A DNA stretch of 43,722 bases from a virus. The notes below the pieces were generated by a model, which saw only the letters and a program-made list of their open reading frames with translations, did not search any database and was not told where the DNA came from. Shown one piece after another: positions 35,506 through 43,512 of the stretch. The stretch lies in IMG/VR virus record IMGVR_UViG_3300005290_000008, positions 771-44,492 of that record; one strand, given 5' to 3'. The position numbers were made by a program, and so were the translations under genes. Positions within the stretch are counted from its first letter, which is position 1; every line of letters starts with the position of its first letter.

Positions 35506-36351
35506 ATGGCAATGATCTACGAAATCCCACGCGGCAGTCTAGAAACGGGACCGATGAGTCTGGATTATGACTCGGGACTGGCGACTATCCAGTATTACAA
35601 CGCTGGAGGGGTCGAGATTACGCCGACAGGGGTTGCGACGATTAGCGTTAGCCCGACGTTGACTGGAGAGAATTTCAAGAGCGTAAACCCGTCAGCTCTT
35701 GGTCAGTGGTCGTTTGAAGGGCCGGCTTGCAGGTTGCGTGTTTCGTTGGCTGGCACCAATGCCATAACCGCTGCCGTGAAGGTTTGGCGTGGCGATGATG
35801 CTCGCTCTGGGATTCCTGATGGCGCATTCAGCGGACTACGGGCTCTAACTTTTCAGAATTACGTCGAGGCCAACGTAAAGAACGGCGTTCAGTATGAGGT
35901 TTCAAGCGACACCCTAGCTCTAGCCAACGGCGCAAGCATTGATACGATCTTCATTACTGGCGCAAATCCAGTAGTCATTAAGAATCGTCTAGTTAAATTC
36001 AATGGCACCCATCTAACAACTCGCGTATATCGAACGCCGACCTATACTGGCGGCTCCATTGTTCCTTACTTCAACCTGAATGACAGAAACTCTATAGCTG
36101 GAACAGTTGTTATTAGGGCTGGAGCCACTGTTACCGCTGTGGGCACAGAATTCGGCGCGCCTACGTTCGATATCGGGTCCGCTGGGAACGGCAACTCAAG
36201 CCTTAGCACCTACTCGACGCTAGGCATTGAGCGATTGCTTGCGCCGAATACCACCTACTTGCAGCGTATTACTAACGACTCCGGTGCCACTCAAGAGGTT
36301 TCTTCGTACCTAACCTGGTATGACGGCAATACAGACCTGCCGCTGGCATAG
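35506..36351 (+). CDS. Putative virion structural protein, 281 aa
   Basis: A beta-rich, Gly/Thr/Asn-rich protein (LATIQYYNAGGVEITPTGVA, GTVVIRAGATVTAVGTEF, LAPNTTYLQRITNDSGATQE) with no catalytic motif. It lies between capsid and neck genes. A head fibre, decoration or head-associated protein is likely. ATG 35512 (MIYEIP) is an alternative start. It has its own promoter. Confidence 0.65.
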   Translation: MAMIYEIPRGSLETGPMSLDYDSGLATIQYYNAGGVEITPTGVATISVSPTLTGENFKSVNPSALGQWSFEGPACRLRVSLAGTNAITAAVKVWRGDDARSGIPDGAFSGLRALTFQNYVEANVKNGVQYEVSSDTLALANGASIDTIFITGANPVVIKNRLVKFNGTHLTTRVYRTPTYTGGSIVPYFNLNDRNSIAGTVVIRAGATVTAVGTEFGAPTFDIGSAGNGNSSLSTYSTLGIERLLAPNTTYLQRITNDSGATQEVSSYLTWYDGNTDLPLA

Positions 36352-36360
36352 TTAGGCGCG

Positions 36361-36369
36361 TGTTAAAAT
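36361..36369 (+). promoter_or_regulatory. Extended -10 promoter for the neck genes
   Basis: TGTTAAAAT, 28 nt before ATG 36397. Confidence 0.5.
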
Positions 36370-36396
36370 TACCGAAACTATTTTCAGGTGGCGAAA

Positions 36397-36786
36397 ATGC
36401 CGACTCTCGAACAGATTAAGCAATATTTTGAGGCGTACGGAATTCCAATCCCGCCCGACTTCATCCTTCAGCTTTGGATTGATACCGTTTCTGTTATCCA
36501 GCCGTGTCTAGACGGAGCCGGTTATCCAGCATCAACGCAGGCGCTCATCTACCTGTACCTGCTTGGACTTACAGGCTATGTAAATGTGGATCGACAGATC
36601 AGTTCGCAGGCGGCGCCTAGTGGTGCCAGCCAGTCTTTCCGATGGGGATCGTTCGTTGATCGCTACCGTTCACTGCGATCACTGCTCGGCACGCTAGACA
36701 CTAGCGGCTGCACTGCTTCAGTAATCCCTCCAGAACCTGGCGCATCTGCCGGCCTGTGGGTTTCTACTGGCGGGAAGTGCTGCTGA
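36397..36786 (+). CDS. Putative head-tail adaptor, 129 aa
   Basis: ATG 36397 has AGGTGG about 5 nt upstream; an in-frame GTG nine bases earlier is part of that site. A helical protein (EQIKQYFEAYGIPIPPDFIL, QPCLDGAGYPASTQALIYLY, WGSFVDRYRSLRSLLGTLD) at the adaptor position of a siphovirus neck cluster. The fold and order suggest the ring under the portal; family membership is not certain. Confidence 0.62.
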   Translation: MPTLEQIKQYFEAYGIPIPPDFILQLWIDTVSVIQPCLDGAGYPASTQALIYLYLLGLTGYVNVDRQISSQAAPSGASQSFRWGSFVDRYRSLRSLLGTLDTSGCTASVIPPEPGASAGLWVSTGGKCC

Positions 36787-36923
36787 TGAATTTCGATCTT
36801 GAGCGCATGAAGAAGGCAATGGAGGGCGAAAGGTTTCTATTGCCTGACAATCTGTCGCGTGAAGAGCTTCGCAAATTTCTCTGCGATAAGGCTAAAGAAA
36901 TCCGAGCCAAGGAGAAGCAATAA
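36786..36923 (+). CDS. Small helical protein, 45 aa
   Basis: ATG at 36786 overlaps the adaptor stop, and TAATG couples it to the next gene. The product is a charged helix (DLERMKKAMEGERFLLPDNL, EELRKFLCDKAKEIRAKEK). It sits inside the neck-gene run, so it is probably a minor assembly factor. Function unknown. Confidence 0.65.
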   Translation: MNFDLERMKKAMEGERFLLPDNLSREELRKFLCDKAKEIRAKEKQ

Positions 36924-37267
36924 TGGCCTTCATGTCCGCGTGGTACATGATCGATACCGCAACCGTGTACCCAAGGCTCGCAGAAGGAGATTGGGGCGGC
37001 GTCGTCACATACGGAACCCCATACACCATCCTATGCGGTCATGAAGGCGTATCACGGCAATCACGCGATCAGGAAGGTGCTGAGTTCGTGACGCGTGACA
37101 TCTATTACACCGGCGATACTCGTCCAGCGTTCCTAGACCGCATCGCATACGGCGACACTACCGCGCAAACGTGGGATGCAGTATCAGCCGCAGAGATTCG
37201 CAAGATCGCTCGGCACGGCATGGCGGCGTTTGGATACGAAGACGAGTACGAGCTGGAGACTGTCTGA
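36923..37267 (+). CDS. Putative head-closure (stopper) protein, 114 aa
   Basis: The sequence is beta-rich in the middle (GGVVTYGTPYTILCGHEGVS, EFVTRDIYYTGDTRPAFLDR) with a helical end (AAEIRKIARHGMAAFGYEDE). Order after the adaptor and before a gp10-like protein fits the stopper/closure ring. Assignment by synteny. Confidence 0.6.
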   Translation: MAFMSAWYMIDTATVYPRLAEGDWGGVVTYGTPYTILCGHEGVSRQSRDQEGAEFVTRDIYYTGDTRPAFLDRIAYGDTTAQTWDAVSAAEIRKIARHGMAAFGYEDEYELETV

Positions 37268-37680
37268 TGCCAGTTCGCGGCCTGAAGGAAGTTCGTCAGC
37301 AATTACGCAGAGTGTTCGGTGACATATCCGGGCCTAAAGCAGAAAAGACGCTGACTGAAGTTCTTATTGAGGCATCAGCATTTGCTGCAACCATGACGCC
37401 TATCGACACCTCGAACTTAATCAACAGCCAGTACAGAAAGATTACGGCTTATGGCACTAGGGTTGTTGGAGCTATTGGATACACCGCTGCATATGCCGCT
37501 GCCGTACATGATGCAAAAGGCACCCTTCTCGGAACAAATACTCCGCGATCAAAATCAGATCCGTCTCGTGGTAATTTTTGGGATAAAGACGGTGAGCCTG
37601 AGTTTCTGCGCAAGGCATTCGAAGATTCTGATGCTCGAGCGGCAATCGATGCAATCATTCAACGCGGGATGAAAGTCTAA
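37267..37680 (+). CDS. HK97 gp10-like neck/tail protein, 137 aa
   Basis: ATG 37267 overlaps the previous stop. LKEVRQQLRRVFGDISGPKA and AAYAAAVHDAKGTLLG, followed by EPEFLRKAFEDSDARAAIDA, are typical of the HK97 gp10 family (minor neck/tail-joining protein). An upstream in-frame start at 37171 lies inside the closure gene. Confidence 0.78.
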   Translation: MPVRGLKEVRQQLRRVFGDISGPKAEKTLTEVLIEASAFAATMTPIDTSNLINSQYRKITAYGTRVVGAIGYTAAYAAAVHDAKGTLLGTNTPRSKSDPSRGNFWDKDGEPEFLRKAFEDSDARAAIDAIIQRGMKV

Positions 37681-38066
37681 TGAGTCACACACCAATCAAC
37701 CTGTTCCGCGACTGGCTAGAGGCTTACGTTTCGACTGCTGGCTACACGATTAGTCGTGGGATGTGGGAAGAGACTAATAACTCTACAAAGAAATTCGTCG
37801 CCGTATGGTCTGACTCTGGACGCTCGCCAAATGGCGAAATTCAGTATCCGCATATTCGCGTGATCGTTACTGGTCGGGCTAATGGAAGGGCTTTAGGTGA
37901 TACAGAGGCAGTCGAGCTATTCATTGAGTCGATATTCGATGCCGCCATTGCTAACTTCTCGACTAGCTGCATGATGCAAATTCGAGCGCTTGGAAGTATC
38001 CAAGGTCCGTACTACACGGAAACTAACAGGCCGTGGTCAGAAATTAACTTTGAGTTGACGTGTTAA
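37680..38066 (+). CDS. Tail terminator-like protein, 128 aa
   Basis: INLFRDWLEAYVSTAGYTIS, IQYPHIRVIVTGRANGRALG and IQGPYYTETNRPWSEINFEL give the alpha/beta layout of siphovirus tail-terminator proteins, located just before the major tail protein. It caps the growing tail tube and joins it to the neck. Confidence 0.72.
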   Translation: MSHTPINLFRDWLEAYVSTAGYTISRGMWEETNNSTKKFVAVWSDSGRSPNGEIQYPHIRVIVTGRANGRALGDTEAVELFIESIFDAAIANFSTSCMMQIRALGSIQGPYYTETNRPWSEINFELTC

Positions 38067-38069
38067 ACT
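38061..38069 (+). promoter_or_regulatory. Extended -10 promoter for the major tail gene
   Basis: TGTTAAACT, 50 nt before GTG 38119. The leader contains a hairpin around GCC-TAAGTC-GGC. Confidence 0.45.
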
Positions 38070-38118
38070 ATATGCATCTGCCTAAGTCGGGCGATACAAA
38101 CTTTGATGGAGGTGCCTT

Positions 38119-38850
38119 GTGGCGCTGAATTGTGCAAGCGACAAATTCGTCGGCAAGAGCGTACTCGCTGAGTTCGCGCTTGCTTGCGGCGATGTAGATC
38201 CAATGACATTGACGTGGCTGCCTCTTGGTGCTGCCCGTAACAAGTCTCTAACCATGTCCGCTGATACCGTTGACGCTACTGCCGACGACTCGGTAGGTGG
38301 CTTCCGTGACACCCTGATCACCTACAAGACTTTCGAAGTCTCGATTGATGGCGTTACCAAGCGCGATGACGGTACAACTTCCAATCAGCAGCTCTTGTTC
38401 AATCACTTTGTGACTGATCCGCAGCCGTATGTATGGATTCGCCTGACTGGCCCAATCAACACCGTAATCGGCTTCTGCATTCTGACCGAGTTCAGCCAAG
38501 AGTTCCCGTATGACGACATCGCTACCTACTCGCTGACTGCAAGCGCTACTTCGCGTCCAGGCGGTTTGGCTAGCGTTATCGTTGAAGACACTCCGATTGC
38601 AGTGACGTCCGTCGTGACCACTCCAGCAACCGCTAGCGTTCAGGTAGGCAACGTGACCAACATCGATCACGTAGTTAATCCAGCAGCAGCAAATCAAGCC
38701 GTAACCTGGACCTCTAGCACGCCAGCAAATGCCACCGTGAACTCTAGCGGTCGTGTTACTGGTGTGGCTGTCGGTACTTCTACCATCACGGCAACATCGG
38801 TGGTTGATCCTACCAAGTCCGACACAACCGTAGTCACCGTTACCGCGTAA
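38119..38850 (+). CDS. Major tail tube protein with C-terminal Ig-like domain, 243 aa
   Basis: GTG 38119 has GGAGG 5-6 nt upstream. The N-terminal 155 residues form the tube domain (SLTMSADTVDATADDSVGGF, YKTFEVSIDGVTKRDDGTTS). The C-terminal 85 residues are a bacterial Ig-like group 2 domain (VAVTSVVTTPATASVQVGN..., GRVTGVAVGTSTITA), as decorates many siphovirus tails such as lambda V. It builds the tail tube. Confidence 0.9.
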   Translation: MALNCASDKFVGKSVLAEFALACGDVDPMTLTWLPLGAARNKSLTMSADTVDATADDSVGGFRDTLITYKTFEVSIDGVTKRDDGTTSNQQLLFNHFVTDPQPYVWIRLTGPINTVIGFCILTEFSQEFPYDDIATYSLTASATSRPGGLASVIVEDTPIAVTSVVTTPATASVQVGNVTNIDHVVNPAAANQAVTWTSSTPANATVNSSGRVTGVAVGTSTITATSVVDPTKSDTTVVTVTA

Positions 38851-38864
38851 AGCAGTAGATACAC

Positions 38865-38887
38865 AAAGGCCCCTAAACGGGGCCTTT
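38865..38887. terminator. Bidirectional terminator
   Basis: AAAGGCCCC and GGGGCCTTT around TAAAC, with T's on both sides. It separates the tail tube gene from the minus-strand moron. Confidence 0.92.
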
Positions 38888-38895
38888 TTTATTGC

Positions 38896-39105
38896 TCAAA
38901 TTTCCTTCTTAGCCAGCAAAATGTACTTGCTTGGCTCGATACAGGCGAATCGAGGATCTTCACCAATTGACCGGTTATATGAGTTGTAAGCCTCGGCCTT
39001 TTGAAAGCAATCGGCATCACTAGCGACTGCCTCTCTTGCCGTGAGGTCAATGTAATCGCAGCCAACATCAGAGCACAAGCCAATTACCAGCATCAGAGTA
39101 AGCAT
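38896..39105 (-). CDS. Small secreted, cysteine-containing moron protein, 69 aa
   Basis: AGGA lies 6-7 nt before the ATG; an in-frame ATG at 39093 (MLVIGLCS) is an alternative. The N-terminus is hydrophobic (LTLMLVIGLCSDVGC) and the rest contains further cysteines (DADCFQ, RFACIE), consistent with export and disulphides. It resembles a recurrent family of short exported proteins in Pseudomonas phages. It is transcribed from its own sigma70-like promoter against the tail genes, a moron arrangement. An envelope or superinfection role is possible. Confidence 0.68.
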   Translation of the reverse strand: MLTLMLVIGLCSDVGCDYIDLTAREAVASDADCFQKAEAYNSYNRSIGEDPRFACIEPSKYILLAKKEI

Positions 39106-39136
39106 TTCACATCCTTGAATTCGTTTGAGTTGGCCG

Positions 39137-39164
39137 AGTATAGCCGCACCGATAATTTCGTCAA
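39137..39164 (-). promoter_or_regulatory. Sigma70-like promoter of moron 38896
   Basis: TTGACG (39159-39164), 16-nt spacer, TATACT (39137-39142) on the minus strand, near-consensus. Confidence 0.7.
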
Positions 39165-39172
39165 GCTCAGAA

Positions 39173-39181
39173 TGATAGAAT
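39173..39181 (+). promoter_or_regulatory. Extended -10 promoter for gene 39208
   Basis: TGATAGAAT, followed by a small hairpin GTAGA-TATT-TCTAC at the predicted transcript start. Confidence 0.45.
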
Positions 39182-39207
39182 AGTAGATATTTCTACGGGC
39201 AATAAAA

Positions 39208-39831
39208 ATGCGCGCTATCACTTCTATAGGCGAATGCGTGGTTAGCCTCGGCGAGCGCGACTGGGTATTTCGACCATCCCTCAAAGCAATTGACTCTCTG
39301 GGCTCTCCATCCGAGATCGTGGAAAAGTTCAGCCTTCTGTTCTCTGCACCAAAATTCAATCCATTCTGGCCTGTGCCTGCGTACAGGGCGTGGGAGCGAG
39401 AAGTCATGGCTACGGCTTATGACGTGCTGATGGCTTGTTGTGATGTTGATGTGACGCCTCTGATCGGACACATGGGTAGCAAGTGGGGCTCGTTCGTTCC
39501 TGGCGCCATGCCTTCGCATGACATGGTTCACATTGCCCGATCTCTCATGCGTCACGGGATCATCGGCCTTAAGCCGGAAGGCAGGCTAATCGAGAAGCCG
39601 AAGCAGGAATACGTTCCAGAGTTCAAGCCTCGTGAGTTCGTTGCTCAAGCTGTCGCGCATCTAGGCCTGTCAAGCGCTGAAGCTTGGCAGATGACCATGA
39701 CAGAGCTCTCTGGCGCCATGCAATCAAAATTCGGTAAGCCCGACACCCTGCCGCCTCCAGAAGAGCACGACGAAGCAATGTCGCGCCTCGCAGAAATTAA
39801 CAGATTGCGTCAGTATCAGGTGAAGAAATGA
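39208..39831 (+). CDS. DUF6246-like tail assembly protein, 207 aa
   Basis: SIGECVVSLGERDWVFRPSL, IDSLGSPSEIVEKFSLLFSA, VLMACCDVDVTPLIGHM and the C-terminal FVAQAVAHLGLSSAEAWQMT fit the DUF6246 family. These genes lie between major tail and tape-measure genes and probably act as tail assembly chaperones. No slippery frameshift site or second frame was evident, unlike lambda G/GT. It overlaps the tape-measure start by 4 bp. Confidence 0.72.
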   Translation: MRAITSIGECVVSLGERDWVFRPSLKAIDSLGSPSEIVEKFSLLFSAPKFNPFWPVPAYRAWEREVMATAYDVLMACCDVDVTPLIGHMGSKWGSFVPGAMPSHDMVHIARSLMRHGIIGLKPEGRLIEKPKQEYVPEFKPREFVAQAVAHLGLSSAEAWQMTMTELSGAMQSKFGKPDTLPPPEEHDEAMSRLAEINRLRQYQVKK

Positions 39832-42392
39832 CCATTAGTGCCGGATCCATCCAATACCAGGTGGAAATCGAGACAGCTCAAGTTTTGACTGGCTCACAGA
39901 ATGTCAACAAGAGCCTTGACGGCCTGCAAACTGGCTTCAACAAAACCGACAAGGCAGCAGCTAACTCATCCAAGAGCATGAACACTCTCAGCAAGAGCAT
40001 GTCTACTGCCGGCAGTGAGTCGTCTAAATTTGGTACGGCGATCACTCCGCTAGCTGGCGCAATCGCCGGCATCGTGTCCGTGCAGGCTATTGCTAACTTG
40101 CAAAAGCTAAGCGAGCAATTCACGCTGCTCGAGTCCCGCGTTAAGCGTCTATCCGCAACTGCTGGCGATGCTAAGACAAACTATGCCGCGCTTGTCCAGA
40201 TCTCTTCCGCTGGCGGCTCTGATTTAACGACAACCATTAAGCTATGGGAAAGCCTGACGGCATCTCTGACTAGCCTTGGCGTCACTCGTGATCAAGTGCT
40301 TAGCCTGACCGACACACTGCAAAAGATTGGCAAGATTGGCGGTTCAAGCGCAGAAGAGATCAGCGCTGCATTGCGTCAATTCAGTCAGTCTGTAGCAGGC
40401 GGAACTCTGCGCGCTGAAGAATTCAACTCAATCATTGAGCAGATGCCAGAGCTTGGCCGAAAGATCGCTGATGGTCTCGGCATTCCGTTCAACGAACTTC
40501 GTCAGCAGATGCTTGACGGTAAGCTTACGATTGACCGCGTGCTGACTGCCATTCAAGAGCAGACTGGAAAGGTTAACGCTGAATTCAAGAACGTTCCTCG
40601 CTCTGTTGGTGACGCGAGCAACGCAATCGTCAACTCGATGGGCGTGGCGATATCCAAGATTGACCAGGCTGCCGGTGCTTCTCGTGCACTGGCTAAAGCA
40701 CTGGATGCCGTAGCTCTAGGTATCCGCCTGTCTTCTGGCCAGCTTGATGATCAGCAGCAGCTAAATAAACTTGTAACGGAGCGCGCAACTGCTGAGCAGC
40801 AGTATGCAACGCAGATAAAGTTCGGCTTGAAGGAGACGGCTGCTGCTACCCAGAAACGAATAGATGGCTATAACGCAGAGATTCAAGCAATTCAGGATAG
40901 AAAAGTTGCTCAGCAAAAAGCGGAAGGCGACAAGCTAAAGATCACTGCGCCTGCAAACGCTCCAAAGACCGATTCTCAAAAGGCTCTTGATGATCTTGCT
41001 AAAGAAGCTGAGCTAGCCAAGATTGTTGGAGTTGAGCGCGCAAAACTACAAGCCATACAGAAGCTAGGCGATAAGGCTACAGACGTAGAGAAAGCAAAGG
41101 CTGCGGAACTTGCTGCATCCATCTACAATCTTGAGACAGCTAGAAAGGCAGAAGGCGCGACCAACAAGAAAGCCAAAACCGAAGCAGAACAGCTAGCAAA
41201 TCGTGCGGCTGCTGCGGAGAAGAAAGGCATTGACGACAATATTAAGGCATTCCAAGAACTAGGCGTACAGCTTGCCTCTGTCGGGCAGAACGCTCGCGAT
41301 GTTGCCATGCAGCAAGCCGAGCTTAGCCTGAACAAGTATGCCACGCCTGAACAGATTAAGACTGTTCGCGATATGGCCGGCGCTCTGTATGATCTTAATC
41401 AGGCCAAGTCAAACAAGGCGCTGTTAGGGCAGATTGATCCAGCAGCCGGCGCAAAACAAGGACTAGAGAAACAACTGAAAGATCTGGATACGCTCAAGAC
41501 CGCCAAGATGCTGAGCGATACCGAATATCTGACATTCAAAGAGCAGGCGGAGACAGATTACAACGCTCGCATGACAGAGATTGAATTGCAGCGCTTCGCC
41601 GCACAGTCCGCTGGCAACGCCGCGATGGTTGCTGGATTCGATGCGCTGGCGGCTTCAGGAACTCAAGCGCTAAGCGGATTGCTGTCTGGGACTATGAGTC
41701 TTCAGGATGCTCTAGGAGGGATTGCTAATACTGTCCTTAATTCTGTTATCGGCTCTTTCGTTGATGCCGGCGTTGAATTTGTCAAACAGGAATTTGTCAA
41801 GCAAGCCGCCGTGCAAGCAACAGAAGCAGCGCAAATTGGCGGCATTGCCGCTGTAACAGCCACGCAGGCTGGCGCAACTGGCGCTATCGCAGCTACAACT
41901 ACAACTACAGCAGCTACAACTGGCGCAGCAGTGGCCACCTCTATGGCCCCTGCGGCGGGCCTGTCTTCTATCGCCTCGTTCGGTGGCGCTGCGGTAATCG
42001 GTGGCTCAGCATTACTGGCCACGATGCTGCTCGCAAAATCATTCAGCGGTAAAGCCTTGGGTGGGCCAGTTCAAGCAGACGGCATGTATCGCGTGAACGA
42101 AACAGGCGCTCCAGAGATCTTTAATGCCGCGAATGGCCGTCAATACATGATGCCAAACAGCCGTGGCGACGTTGTCAGTCATAAAGACGCAACTAGCGGT
42201 GGCTCCGGTGGTGGCGCCGCACCAGTCGTTAACGTCCATAACTACAGCGGCCAACAAGCAAATGTAACCAGCAAATTCAGTGAAGCAGACCGCGCATACA
42301 TTATCGACGTAGTGGTCGGTGACGGAATGGGCGATGGCAAAACAGGTAGAATGATTAACTCGCTTACAGGCACGCGGAGACAAGGAACTTGA
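39828..42392 (+). CDS. Tail tape-measure protein, 854 aa
   Basis: The N-terminal tape-measure domain is clear: VAGGTLRAEEFNSIIEQMPE, LGRKIADGLGIPFNELRQQM. Long alanine/glutamine helices follow (AEKKGIDDNIKAFQELGVQL). A hydrophobic segment lies around residues 690-740 (GAIAATTTTTAATTGAAVAT and AAVIGGSALLATMLL). The C-terminus is glycine-rich. Its length predicts a tail of roughly 125-130 nm by the usual 1.5 angstrom per residue rule. It ends in TTGA coupling to the next gene. Confidence 0.95.
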   Translation: MTISAGSIQYQVEIETAQVLTGSQNVNKSLDGLQTGFNKTDKAAANSSKSMNTLSKSMSTAGSESSKFGTAITPLAGAIAGIVSVQAIANLQKLSEQFTLLESRVKRLSATAGDAKTNYAALVQISSAGGSDLTTTIKLWESLTASLTSLGVTRDQVLSLTDTLQKIGKIGGSSAEEISAALRQFSQSVAGGTLRAEEFNSIIEQMPELGRKIADGLGIPFNELRQQMLDGKLTIDRVLTAIQEQTGKVNAEFKNVPRSVGDASNAIVNSMGVAISKIDQAAGASRALAKALDAVALGIRLSSGQLDDQQQLNKLVTERATAEQQYATQIKFGLKETAAATQKRIDGYNAEIQAIQDRKVAQQKAEGDKLKITAPANAPKTDSQKALDDLAKEAELAKIVGVERAKLQAIQKLGDKATDVEKAKAAELAASIYNLETARKAEGATNKKAKTEAEQLANRAAAAEKKGIDDNIKAFQELGVQLASVGQNARDVAMQQAELSLNKYATPEQIKTVRDMAGALYDLNQAKSNKALLGQIDPAAGAKQGLEKQLKDLDTLKTAKMLSDTEYLTFKEQAETDYNARMTEIELQRFAAQSAGNAAMVAGFDALAASGTQALSGLLSGTMSLQDALGGIANTVLNSVIGSFVDAGVEFVKQEFVKQAAVQATEAAQIGGIAAVTATQAGATGAIAATTTTTAATTGAAVATSMAPAAGLSSIASFGGAAVIGGSALLATMLLAKSFSGKALGGPVQADGMYRVNETGAPEIFNAANGRQYMMPNSRGDVVSHKDATSGGSGGGAAPVVNVHNYSGQQANVTSKFSEADRAYIIDVVVGDGMGDGKTGRMINSLTGTRRQGT

Positions 42393-42877
42393 GTACTCTA
42401 ATTGAGCGCGTATATGCATCGGCAGGCTCGGAGGTCATCATTGACACTATCGAGCTTGCATGTCCTGCGTGGGATTCGTCGCTGTACATAGTCAAGGGTT
42501 ATGAGGACATGACGCTAGGTCTTGATGGCGTCACGTACAAGGAGTTCATGGCGGCTCCAATTTCTATTGCTCTACCAAAGAAGAGCAACCAAGGAAACCA
42601 GACGCTTAACTTCGCGATTGATAACGTCACGGGTCAGGCTCAGCGGTTGATTGATAATGCAATGGAAGCTGAGGCTCGTATCACGCTGACGTTTCGTCGG
42701 TATCTGAATGCTGATCTGACTACACCGTCTGAGAAGCCATTCTATGCGACGGTTCTTGGCGGGAATGTTACCGGGACAACTGTGCAGATTGAGGCTGGGT
42801 TCATCGATGCGCTAAATTATGCGTGGCCTCGAGCGCTTTATACGTCAGAGTTCGCTCCTGGTCTAAAATATTTATAG
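42389..42877 (+). CDS. DUF1833 minor tail protein, 162 aa, TTG start
   Basis: TTG 42389 overlaps the tape-measure TGA as TTGA with GGAG 9 nt upstream. VYASAGSEVIIDTIELACPA, GYEDMTLGLDGVTYKEFMAA and NQTLNFAIDNVTGQAQRLID are typical DUF1833 blocks, followed in many phages by an NlpC/P60 gene, as here. The C-terminus ends early (FAPGLKYL) where the downstream promoter begins. Confidence 0.85.
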   Translation: MSTLIERVYASAGSEVIIDTIELACPAWDSSLYIVKGYEDMTLGLDGVTYKEFMAAPISIALPKKSNQGNQTLNFAIDNVTGQAQRLIDNAMEAEARITLTFRRYLNADLTTPSEKPFYATVLGGNVTGTTVQIEAGFIDALNYAWPRALYTSEFAPGLKYL

Positions 42878-42883
42878 TAAAAT
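42864..42883 (+). promoter_or_regulatory. TAAAAT boxes before leader copy X
   Basis: TAAAAT at 42864-42869 and 42878-42883. The second lies six bases before P1 of the leader, the same spacing as in copy Y. Confidence 0.5.
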
Positions 42884-42889
42884 ATTAGT

Positions 42890-42966
42890 GCAGCTAGACC
42901 GGCCAGTCGAAGAGGGTTACGCCTACCCCTGCTGCAATACCCAAGGCGAATACATAAGGCGATGCT
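42890..42966 (+). ncRNA. Structured 5' leader RNA of HNH gene, copy X
   Basis: P1 GCAGC (42890)/GCTGC (42931); P2 GAC-CGGCCA-GTC (42897-42908); P3 GGGT (42914)/ACCC (42925) with loop TACGCCT. CGCCT in that loop pairs with AGGCG at 42944 or at 42957. The second AGGCG contains the AAGG ribosome site 7 nt before ATG 42967. All helices differ in sequence from copy Y yet pair, while CGGCCA and flanking purines are identical. Confidence 0.7.
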
Positions 42967-43512
42967 ATGAAAATTTCTCAAGAATATCTGAAGTCCCGGC
43001 TTAGCTATGATCCGCTTACCGGGATTTTTGTTTGGCTTTATCAGCAGGATTTCCCTCCTCAGTGGAATACTAATTACGCAGGAAAAATTGCAGGCGGAAT
43101 CAAAACTCATCCAAAAGGCTACAGATATATACAAATAAGCATTTTGAAGAAAGCCCATATCGCCCATAGACTTGCATGGCTGTACATGATGGGTGGTGAT
43201 CTCCCAGAGGCTGTCGATCACAAGAATCGTGACGCCACTGATAACAGGTGGGAGAATTTGCGCGATTCCAATGGCATGAACCAAAGGAACAGAAGCAAAA
43301 ACATAAATAACAAGTCGGGCATAACTGGCGTTTGCTGGGATTCCAGAAAGTCCAAGTGGCTTGTAATGGCTGGATGTACATACCTTGGAAGGTATGATGA
43401 TATAGAAGTGGCAAAGAATGTAGTAGAGAATTTTAGAATTGGAAGATTCGATCCAATGCACGGAATGATTCCTACACCATACTCAAAGGGATCTGAAAAT
43501 GCTTTGGCTTAA
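42967..43512 (+). CDS. HNH homing endonuclease with AP2-like DNA-binding end, 181 aa
   Basis: HNH core: IAHRLAWLYMMGGDLPEAVD, then DHKNRDATDNRWENLRDSNG with N-Q-R-N-R. An AP2-like segment KNINNKSGITGVCWDSRKSK follows. This is a standard phage HNH_3/AP2 homing enzyme. It separates the DUF1833 and NlpC genes, which are normally adjacent, and overlaps the NlpC start by 14 bp. It is AT-rich compared with its neighbours. Confidence 0.9.
   Translation: MKISQEYLKSRLSYDPLTGIFVWLYQQDFPPQWNTNYAGKIAGGIKTHPKGYRYIQISILKKAHIAHRLAWLYMMGGDLPEAVDHKNRDATDNRWENLRDSNGMNQRNRSKNINNKSGITGVCWDSRKSKWLVMAGCTYLGRYDDIEVAKNVVENFRIGRFDPMHGMIPTPYSKGSENALA

Noticed and set aside
41897-41925. Repeat of ACAACT-like units in the tape-measure gene
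   Set aside because: It simply encodes a threonine/alanine run in the hydrophobic region. No regular unit or extra function is apparent.
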